A stretch of DNA of 15,805 nt from assembly GCA_964614415.1 (NCBI GenBank), contig CAZTLE010000091.1, positions 1-15,805 of the forward strand. Reading direction: 5' to 3'. The notes beneath the pieces were generated by a model. That model was not told the origin of the DNA. It did not search any database and saw only the letters and a list, made by a program, of their open reading frames with translations. Each line of letters opens with the position of its first letter. Positions within the stretch are counted from its first letter, which is position 1. This document shows positions 1 through 6,086 of the stretch, in pieces. The DNA is from CAZTLE01 sp964614415 (GTDB lineage Bacteria > Bacteroidota > Bacteroidia > Flavobacteriales > Flavobacteriaceae). The position numbers were made by a program, and so were the translations under genes.

Positions 1-32
1 TCTTTCATAGGTTAATAAATTGAAAACTGAAA

Positions 33-95
33 ATTGAAAGATTCAAAGATTAAAAGACCGCAGCCTTTAATCCTTAAATTTTTGAATCTTTCAAT
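33..95. repeat. Intergenic AT-rich inverted repeat / hairpin
   Basis: A perfect 15-bp inverted repeat (33-47 with 81-95, arm attgaaagattcaaa) encloses a second, inner stem of 7 bp (48-54 with 66-72). The fold therefore runs almost continuously from 33 to 95, with a small bulge at 73-80. The arm is itself built from short related words (gaaaa, gaaag, gattaaaag), and the word gattaaaag/cttttaatc recurs outside the stem at 48-56 and 96-104, which gives an alternative fold. Degenerate repeats of this composition are, from memory, common between flavobacterial genes. It may be a transcription end signal for the gene left of the window or a dispersed intergenic repeat. The structure is seen directly; its role is inferred. 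Confidence 0.6.
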
Positions 96-154
96 CTTTT
101 AATCAGTAAGTGTTATTGTGTTCAAAGTTTCTGCCGATTAATCCTATAAGATCA

Positions 155-162
155 TACCTTTA
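155..162 (+). promoter_or_regulatory. Weak -7-like element before the YkgJ-type gene
   Basis: The octamer TACCTTTA matches the Bacteroidota -7 consensus TAnnTTTG at 7 of 8 positions and lies 4 nt before the ATG at 167. If used, the transcript would be leaderless or nearly so. No -33 TTG is found at the usual spacing, so this is a weak call. Confidence 0.25.
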
Positions 163-166
163 CAGC

Positions 167-661
167 ATGGACGACATCCTAAAACAACTTCCGCAACGCG
201 CCAAAGATACACATACCGAGAACAAAAAGTTCTTCGCTAAGCTCAGGAAAAAACCTCCAAAGCACCTGGATCGGTTAATGCAGGAGCTTCATGAGAACGA
301 GTTTGCCCGAACCGATTGCCTTAGCTGTGCCAATTGCTGTAAAACGACAGGGCCTTTGTTTACTGATAAAGACGTGGAGCGGATTGCGAAGCACTTCCGG
401 ATGAAGCCGCAGGCGTTCATAGAAACGTATCTAAAAGTGGATGAAGACAATGATTATGTGCTTCAGGAGGTTCCCTGCACGTTTCTTGGACCGGATAACT
501 ATTGCAGTATTTATGAAGTGCGTCCTAAGGCATGTCGTGAATATCCGCATACGGATCGGAAGAAATTCCATCAAATCTCCAATCTTACCTTGAAAAATGT
601 CGCTATTTGTCCTGCAGCCTTCAATATTGTAGAAGAAATGAAGCAACGCATACCCAGGTAA
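167..661 (+). CDS. YkgJ family cysteine-cluster (metal-binding) protein
   Basis: This is a 164-aa soluble protein of the YkgJ / UPF0153 family, small cytoplasmic proteins thought to bind zinc or iron through a cysteine cluster; no reaction is established for the family. The key pattern is visible: CxxCxxCC at Cys51, Cys54, Cys57 and Cys58, then Cys104, Cys113, the family signature around Arg119-Pro120 with Cys123 (RPxxCRxYP), and Cys148. The N-terminal 45 residues are basic and helical-looking. The frame stays open to a GTG at 110, but the ATG at 167 is chosen because the extra 19 residues are unlike the family and overlap the AT-rich intergenic repeat zone. It stands alone, with a 157-nt gap before the next gene. 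Family assignment is firm; function is unknown. Confidence 0.9.
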   Translation: MDDILKQLPQRAKDTHTENKKFFAKLRKKPPKHLDRLMQELHENEFARTDCLSCANCCKTTGPLFTDKDVERIAKHFRMKPQAFIETYLKVDEDNDYVLQEVPCTFLGPDNYCSIYEVRPKACREYPHTDRKKFHQISNLTLKNVAICPAAFNIVEEMKQRIPR

Positions 662-710
662 AGAGGCCGGCACAAACCCATCTTTCGAACCTTTCCTTCA
701 GGATTCCGTT

Positions 711-722
711 AATTACGTAATT
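711..722. promoter_or_regulatory. 12-bp perfect palindrome upstream of the secreted-protein gene
   Basis: The sequence aattacgtaatt is a perfect 12-bp palindrome located 97-108 nt before the ATG at 819. Its size would suit a dimeric transcription factor site, but no regulator can be named from it and an AT-rich palindrome can arise by chance. Confidence 0.25.
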
Positions 723-787
723 CCCACCGTTTATTCCGAGAATTGACCGGTAGTATCATCTCACTATCAGGCGATTACCTTCTGTTC

Positions 788-795
788 TACTTTAG
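788..795 (+). promoter_or_regulatory. Probable -7 element of the 819-1520 gene
   Basis: TACTTTAG matches the Bacteroidota -7 consensus TAnnTTTG at 7 of 8 positions and ends 23 nt before the ATG, a typical leader length. No clear -33 TTG is seen 17-23 nt upstream. An alternative is a TTGACC at 743-748, but it has no good partner. Confidence 0.35.
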
Positions 796-818
796 TCCTC
801 AAATCAAACCCGCCAATC

Positions 819-1520
819 ATGAAGCTTTCGATACGTCTTGATAAAAATTTACTTTTTTTTGCCCTTTTAGTAATACCTACCCATGTTCTCCTGGCTCAGG
901 TCGGGATTGGGACTACAACACCCACCAAAGACCTGGATGTCAACGGAGAACTGAGAATTAGAAACTTACCCGCAATTTCAAATCCGTCGTTTCTGGCTTC
1001 GGATGCTAATGGGAATGTGGGTGTTGTTTCTATTTACACCTTGTACGACGTGGTTCAGGACGTTGCCACCGGGCCTGTTGATCAACCTGTGGTGGGTATT
1101 TCGACTATTAACAACGTAAATTTAGGGCTATCTGTAACCACTACTATTCCTGCTAATAAGGAAGCCGTGATTTTTGTAAATTACTCTGTACCTGTAGGGA
1201 TTAGTACGTTTACTGGTCCCGTGGGATACTATGGGATTCGTTTCTTGCGAAACGGCATTGAAGAACAATCGGGGTCCAGAAAGTATACGATCTATACCGA
1301 ATCCGGCGGACCTAGTGTCAAAATGGTGACTGTTTCGAATGTATATGTAGAGACACTTACACCCAGTGCCGTTGATCGAACTTTTACCTTTGCACTTAAC
1401 GGCTATATTGAACAAATCGTTGCCGGATCACACACGTATAGATTCAATATGTGGTCTAATACCGGCATCAATTTTAATTGGGGATTTGGGACACTGAGCG
1501 CAACAGTGTATGTTAGATAA
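819..1520 (+). CDS. Secreted protein of unknown function with Bacteroidota GIGTTTP motif
   Basis: This 233-aa protein starts with a basic N-terminus and hydrophobic core (residues 10-26), with likely signal peptidase cleavage after VLLA at 26. The mature N-terminus, QVGIGTTTPTKDLDVNGELRI, is a stretch recurrent at the start of many secreted or surface proteins of Flavobacteria, some of which are fibre-like or endosialidase-chaperone-type. The remainder (about 75-233) is rich in Thr, Val, Ser and Gly with alternating hydrophobic residues, consistent with a beta-sandwich, and ends in an aromatic-rich strand (NFNWGFGTLSATVYVR). No Cys and no recognisable type IX sorting domain are present. It is convergent with the sulfatase-like gene, 48 nt apart. 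Export is well supported; function is unknown. Confidence 0.85.
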   Translation: MKLSIRLDKNLLFFALLVIPTHVLLAQVGIGTTTPTKDLDVNGELRIRNLPAISNPSFLASDANGNVGVVSIYTLYDVVQDVATGPVDQPVVGISTINNVNLGLSVTTTIPANKEAVIFVNYSVPVGISTFTGPVGYYGIRFLRNGIEEQSGSRKYTIYTESGGPSVKMVTVSNVYVETLTPSAVDRTFTFALNGYIEQIVAGSHTYRFNMWSNTGINFNWGFGTLSATVYVR

Positions 1521-1568
1521 ACCCGGCTGGTGACATGATACTAATCAAACAGGCTTAGCCCTTTTCAA

Positions 1569-3068
1569 TTACTTCGGAATACGGTTGAGCTTTTGAAAAA
1601 CCACTTCTCCATTTTCGTCGATATAGGCATATACTCCGCGACGTGCTCCTTTCGAAATAGGAATGTAACTAACGTCTTCTTCCAAATGATCCAGCAATTC
1701 CGGGGAATCACCTAAGTAACTGAAAAGTACACGAAACAAATTCACGGAAGTCTTTAACGAATCGGAAGCATCGGGGGCATCACCATCAGGCCATTTTACA
1801 GCCATTTGTATACTGAAAATTGAGTATATCAAATCCCTGTCCTGGGTTTTTTCATAGGCCTGATTCATAAAGTCCATTCCTACGAATCCGCCGTGATCCG
1901 CCATGATAACAACAAGCCCTTCCGGGTCATTTTTACGGATCATGGATACGGCCTCCATAACTTTTGCATTGGTTTCCGGTAGATCCTCCAACCAAAGTGC
2001 CCGTTCCTTTTCAGCCCCCTGCGATTTGTTTTTACGCACGGTGACGTGACCCGGGCTGAAGATCTCAATGAAATAAAACGTAGGTTCGGTTTGATCTTCC
2101 AGATAATTTTCAAGTACGGGAAGCACATCTTTCTTTTCGCCCAATCCGGTCGAGATATACTTCACGTCCTTTGATAAATAGTTGCTCTCATCAAAACCCA
2201 TTTTGGGCTTATTGACCAACATATAGGGTTTTTCAGCAAGATACACCGTGCGGTAACCGTTCCCTTTGAAAACATCGAGTACAGCATTATTTGAAATAAC
2301 TATATCCCTGGCTTTTAATGTTTCTGAAAAACTCGGTCCCCCATGATAATAGTGATGTTTCATACTAAAGACCGAACTGTTGGAGGTGAGGGTGGAGGCA
2401 TAATTACTTCTGAAATTGGGATAAAGAGTAAACCGCTCGTTTTCCAGGAACGACTCCAGGGGACTTTCCTGTAGCCCATAATACCCCTTCTTTAATTCCG
2501 AAAAACTGACATAACCATCCGGTTGAATGAAATAGACATTCGGCTTTTTGGTAAACTGAACATCGGCAATTGCATCGGGTTGTTCGAGCCATTGGGTGGA
2601 ATGCATAATTTGTTCATAGACCCTCGGGACGATGTAAAAAGTGGCGATCACTGCCAATATCAATTGAATTACAACGAGTTTTTTGAGTGTTTTATAAAAC
2701 CAAAAAGCATAGATACCTGCAGCAAGAAATACCCCTGCAATTGGTAAGGGAGGAAAGCCGGCGACCAAAGCGACCATCAGCAGAAAAAGAAATGTAAACG
2801 CATTGAGGAATGGAAGTACTCTGGGCGCGATACCACTAAAGAAAGACAGCCTCACAATTCTGTCCGCTGCAAAGAACAGCACCATGGGAGCGACGAGAAA
2901 GACCCCTAAAAAGTAAAGCAAATGCTTTCCGGAATTTACTAAAGTGTAATTGTTGGAAGCATAGAACAACAAGGGATATAATCCGGCTGCCACGGCGGTT
3001 AGAACCGGGAATGTTCTCGAACTCTGTAAAAAACGGGTTAGCAGCTTTGGTCTGGTATCTTTGTTCAT
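1569..3068 (-). CDS. Membrane-anchored sulfatase/alkaline-phosphatase superfamily protein, LtaS-like architecture
   Basis: This 499-aa protein has five predicted transmembrane helices (about 19-37, 50-68, 86-104, 108-126, 131-149), followed by a periplasmic domain of the sulfatase / phosphoglycerol-transferase fold (about 175-450). Visible superfamily motifs are NVYFIQPDGY with metal-ligand candidate Asp184, the Ser/Thr-rich stretch near 222-233 expected to hold the nucleophile (ASTLTSNSS), FSPGH with His341, and MADHGG with Asp391-His392. Five helices plus an outside hydrolase domain is the layout of lipoteichoic acid synthase and related phosphoglycerol or phosphoethanolamine transferases, though this protein is shorter than LtaS. 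The true substrate cannot be read from sequence; sulfatase, phosphodiesterase and head-group transferase are all possible. It lies 81 nt behind the namZ-like gene on the same strand, suggesting a shared envelope role. Confidence 0.85.
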   Translation of the reverse strand: MNKDTRPKLLTRFLQSSRTFPVLTAVAAGLYPLLFYASNNYTLVNSGKHLLYFLGVFLVAPMVLFFAADRIVRLSFFSGIAPRVLPFLNAFTFLFLLMVALVAGFPPLPIAGVFLAAGIYAFWFYKTLKKLVVIQLILAVIATFYIVPRVYEQIMHSTQWLEQPDAIADVQFTKKPNVYFIQPDGYVSFSELKKGYYGLQESPLESFLENERFTLYPNFRSNYASTLTSNSSVFSMKHHYYHGGPSFSETLKARDIVISNNAVLDVFKGNGYRTVYLAEKPYMLVNKPKMGFDESNYLSKDVKYISTGLGEKKDVLPVLENYLEDQTEPTFYFIEIFSPGHVTVRKNKSQGAEKERALWLEDLPETNAKVMEAVSMIRKNDPEGLVVIMADHGGFVGMDFMNQAYEKTQDRDLIYSIFSIQMAVKWPDGDAPDASDSLKTSVNLFRVLFSYLGDSPELLDHLEEDVSYIPISKGARRGVYAYIDENGEVVFQKLNRIPK

Positions 3069-3149
3069 TAGAAAGTATTCCAGGTAAAAATAAACATTGC
3101 TGCCGGCATAAGAGTTGGTGCTTGGAACTTGAATTTGAGATTTCCGTAA

Positions 3150-4442
3150 TTACTTGTAAAGCAAATATCGCTGTCTCATGGCATCATACTCCATGAGCGG
3201 TTTGATCCAGGTGTTTCGAATGTCTTTATGCGTATAGCCCTGCATGATCTGTTGCTGCAATACCTCCGTTCCGGCATGTGCCGTGAAGTTTTTGGTGTTG
3301 AAGAAATTTTCTTTATCCGAATGATTCTTATAGGCTTCAATGATCCAGGTAAGGTCAAGTCGGCTCATTCGCGGCGTTTCACGCAAGTCAAGTCCGTTAC
3401 ACTGAGTGCCCTTGTGTTTCGGGTACTTAGCACCAAAGTTGGGCTGTGGTGTGTACTGAAACGGATAGTATTCTATGGGTAGATGTGGTGAACCAAAAGT
3501 TTGGAATTGCATTTCAGTGCCTCGTCCGGCATTGAGATTTGTACCCTCCAGCAACCCGAGACTTGGATATAAGTTAATAGCCACATCGTTCGGTAAGTTA
3601 GGAGAGGGACGAACAGGAACCGAATAAAAGGTTTCGTGGGAATAGTTCTCCATTTCAATAACAGTGAGGTCACATTTCATTCCATTGGCCAGCCAGCTCT
3701 CACCATTTATCATCTTTGCATATTCCCCGATGGTCATTCCGTGGACAAGGGGAACCGGATGCAGTCCCAGGAAACTGGTGTGCTTTTTCTCCATGATGGG
3801 GCCATCTATATAGTGCCCATTGGGATTAGGCCGATCGAGAACAATGAACGGTATCCCAGCCTCAGCGCATGCTTCCATCATATAATGCATGGTCGACACA
3901 TAGGTGTAAAATCGCACACCCACATCTTGAATATCGAACACTACCACATCAAGCCCCTCCATTTGAGATTCGGATGGTTTTTTGTTCTTTCCGTACAGCG
4001 AGATGATGGGCAGACCGGTTTTGGTATCCATCCCATCTTTCACCAACTCACCCGCGTCGGCTCTTCCTCTAAAACCATGCTCAGGGGCAAACACCTTGCG
4101 GATGTCCACCTTTTGACTTAACAAGGTGTCAACAAGGTGTGTGAAGTCACGCTTTACCGCAAAAAGAGAATCCGAGCCGTTAAACCCGTCAAACTCATAA
4201 ATGAAACTCTCGTTGAAGACAATAGAAGTTTGATTGGAAACGACCCCCACCTTTTTACTTGATAACGTTGGAAGGTATTGATCGAAACGGGCGGCGCCTT
4301 CAACAATATGTGGCCTGTCCCTGATAACATCAGCCACAATTTCGACCTCTCCATCCTTAGAATTGGAATTCGAACGATTCACACATGAAATAAGTACTAA
4401 TACCGTTATTAAAAGTGTATTTTTGAAAAAAGATAATCTCAT
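3150..4442 (-). CDS. namZ: Exo-beta-N-acetylmuramidase NamZ-like lipoprotein (DUF1343)
   Basis: This 430-aa protein belongs to the DUF1343 / NamZ family, whose characterised members remove N-acetylmuramic acid from the non-reducing end of peptidoglycan fragments during cell-wall recycling. Family motifs are visible: VGVVSNQTS (65-73), FAPEHGFRG (118-126), VVFDIQDVGVRFYTY (167-181), LDRPNPNG (202-209), LVHGMTIGEYA (232-242) and the C-terminal LEGTNLNAGRGTE. The N-terminus is a lipoprotein signal with lipobox LISC (Cys20), so the enzyme should be tethered in the envelope. The ATG at 4442 is chosen over an in-frame upstream start (4604) because it begins exactly at the signal peptide; the upstream codons overlap the divergent gene. 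About 25 residues (76-99) appear inserted between the NQTS and THLVDTLL motifs relative to the family as I recall it. Confidence 0.92.
   Translation of the reverse strand: MRLSFFKNTLLITVLVLISCVNRSNSNSKDGEVEIVADVIRDRPHIVEGAARFDQYLPTLSSKKVGVVSNQTSIVFNESFIYEFDGFNGSDSLFAVKRDFTHLVDTLLSQKVDIRKVFAPEHGFRGRADAGELVKDGMDTKTGLPIISLYGKNKKPSESQMEGLDVVVFDIQDVGVRFYTYVSTMHYMMEACAEAGIPFIVLDRPNPNGHYIDGPIMEKKHTSFLGLHPVPLVHGMTIGEYAKMINGESWLANGMKCDLTVIEMENYSHETFYSVPVRPSPNLPNDVAINLYPSLGLLEGTNLNAGRGTEMQFQTFGSPHLPIEYYPFQYTPQPNFGAKYPKHKGTQCNGLDLRETPRMSRLDLTWIIEAYKNHSDKENFFNTKNFTAHAGTEVLQQQIMQGYTHKDIRNTWIKPLMEYDAMRQRYLLYK
4418..4425 (+). promoter_or_regulatory. -7 promoter element of the LolE-type permease, inside namZ
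   Basis: TATTTTTG is a perfect match to the Bacteroidota -7 consensus TAnnTTTG. It ends 26 nt before the TTG start at 4452, so transcription would begin around 4430 with a leader of roughly 20 nt. It lies inside the signal-peptide codons of the divergent namZ gene. No -33 TTG is seen at the normal distance. Confidence 0.5.
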
Positions 4443-4451
4443 TAACAGTCG

Positions 4452-5684
4452 TTGAATTTCGAGTTTTTCATAGCCCGTCGTATTACGGGATCCAAGGATT
4501 ATAAAAGTAGCATTTCGGGTCCAATAATAAAAATTGCCATCACCGCAATCGCTTTGGGTATGATCGTTATGCTCATCTCTGTTGCCACGGGCATCGGTCT
4601 TCAAAAGAAGATTCGTGAAAAAGTGTCCGCCTTCAACGGAGATATTGTCATCACCAATTTTGATACCAACTTTTCAAACGATTCACAGATTCCCATTTCC
4701 ACGCATCAGGAGTTCTATCCGGAATTCAATATTGAAGGAGTTCGCCACATACAGATCACGGCCTCAAAAGGAGGGGTGATCCGAACGGCTTCCGACTTCG
4801 AAGGCGTGGTTGTTAAAGGAGTGGGAGGTGACTATAACTGGGAATATTTTGAACAATTCCTGGTCTCAGGCCGATTGCCGAATTTTTCAGAGAACCTCAA
4901 TGAAGAAATCCTTATTTCATCCTACCTCGCGAGTCGCTTACAGTTGAGTATAGGGGATAAAGCCGTGACCTATTTTTTCAATGAAGATATTTCGAAGCGA
5001 CTCCGAAGTCGGGGGTTTGAAATTGTCGGCATCTACGATAGCGGTTTTCAGCAGTTCGATGAACAATATATTTTGGCCGACATTAGACACATTCAGCGCC
5101 TTAACAAATGGAAGGAAGACGAGATAGGCGCTTTCGAGGTATTTGTGTCCGATTTCGATGAAATAGGAGCCATAGGCAACGCTGTATACAATAAGACCGG
5201 AAGTTTACTGGATACACAAACAATACGGGACAGGTATTACTCCATATTTGAGTGGTTGGACCTTTTTGACTTTAACATCGCTCTTATCATAGGGATAATG
5301 ATCCTGGTGGCCGGGATCAATATGATCACTGCACTCCTGGTGTTGATACTTGAACGAACTCAGATGATCGGAGTTCTGAAGGCGCTGGGAAGTTCGGATT
5401 GGAGTGTTCGAAAAGTATTTCTCTACAACGCTATGTACCTCGTTGGAATTGGTTTGTTTTGGGGTAATGTCCTGGGGCTTGGATTCCTGTTGGTTCAGAA
5501 ATACTTCAAAGTAATTTCGCTGAACCCTCAAACCTATTATGTTACGGAAGCACCTGTTGATCTGGACATTGGAAATATTGCACTACTCAACATAGGGACA
5601 TTCCTGCTATGTCTGGCCATGCTTCTAATTCCGTCTTATATTATCTCAAAAATATCGCCTGTCAAGGCCATTCGGTTTGAATAG
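4452..5684 (+). CDS. ABC transporter permease, LolC/LolE (FtsX/MacB) family
   Basis: This 410-aa inner-membrane permease has the four-helix FtsX-fold layout: one helix at about 24-49, a periplasmic domain of roughly 220 residues (50-270), then helices at about 275-299, 323-348 and 376-397. The cytoplasmic segment ERTQMIGVLKALG (301-313) is the coupling-helix motif typical of LolC/LolE proteins, which extract lipoproteins from the inner membrane together with LolD. No LolD-type ATPase is in this window, so the partner must be encoded elsewhere, and MacB-like roles cannot be excluded. The start is a TTG at 4452; an in-frame stop at 4443-4445 forbids an earlier start, and the N-terminal residues (NFEFFIARR) resemble the family start. 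It diverges from namZ with only 9 nt between start codons. Confidence 0.88.
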   Translation: MNFEFFIARRITGSKDYKSSISGPIIKIAITAIALGMIVMLISVATGIGLQKKIREKVSAFNGDIVITNFDTNFSNDSQIPISTHQEFYPEFNIEGVRHIQITASKGGVIRTASDFEGVVVKGVGGDYNWEYFEQFLVSGRLPNFSENLNEEILISSYLASRLQLSIGDKAVTYFFNEDISKRLRSRGFEIVGIYDSGFQQFDEQYILADIRHIQRLNKWKEDEIGAFEVFVSDFDEIGAIGNAVYNKTGSLLDTQTIRDRYYSIFEWLDLFDFNIALIIGIMILVAGINMITALLVLILERTQMIGVLKALGSSDWSVRKVFLYNAMYLVGIGLFWGNVLGLGFLLVQKYFKVISLNPQTYYVTEAPVDLDIGNIALLNIGTFLLCLAMLLIPSYIISKISPVKAIRFE

Positions 5685-6086
5685 TTTTTTTCTATTCATG
5701 CTGTTCCTGGGTCGACATCTACATCTAATCGACCGGCACCTGCGGTTCATGAAGTTGCCATTTTTACTCTTTGTTATATAAGGGATATTTGATCTCAACA
5801 AGTAGTTCTAACAGGTAATAGCATTGTTAACGAACGGGATTCCATTCCTAAATGCTTCTACTATACTTAGTTACTTTCATCCCTTCTTTTTTCTCCCCTT
5901 GATAGAAATCGGTTTCATCTGTTTGAAATTCGGCTTTCTTCAAAAGACCATCTTAAGAAACGCTAAAATTTAGAGCACAGGACTTTTATCAAAGTGCCTG
6001 ACCCTGATGACCATTGTTTGGAATTAAAGGAGGAAACCGAAAATCCGAAAAACGAATAGAGTAGGTGAATTTGTAAACTAAAAACT
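5685..6086. other. 402-bp intergenic region without a recognisable gene
   Basis: No coding frame of interest is seen on either strand. A 7-bp inverted repeat (5678-5684 with 5692-5698) brackets a 7-T loop across the permease stop codon; it has no T-run after the stem and is a weak terminator candidate. A 6-bp GC-containing stem (5710-5715 with 5729-5734, ggtcga/tcgacc) follows. An AAAGGAGG word at 6026-6033 is too far from the next ATG to serve as its ribosome site. TGAATTTG at 6066-6073, 13 nt before the ATG at 6087, matches the -7 consensus at 7 of 8 positions and may be the promoter element of the repeat-protein gene. The region is long enough to hold a small RNA, but nothing proves one. 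Confidence 0.4.

Noticed and set aside
1521..1568. Bidirectional terminator between the convergent secreted-protein and sulfatase-like genes
   Set aside because: A terminator is expected here, but only a 3-bp stem (ggc/gcc) before a short T-run is visible, so none is called.
3636..4121. 161-codon open frame on the plus strand inside the namZ-like gene
   Set aside because: It is fully antisense to a clear DUF1343 gene with family motifs throughout, and its product resembles nothing recognisable.
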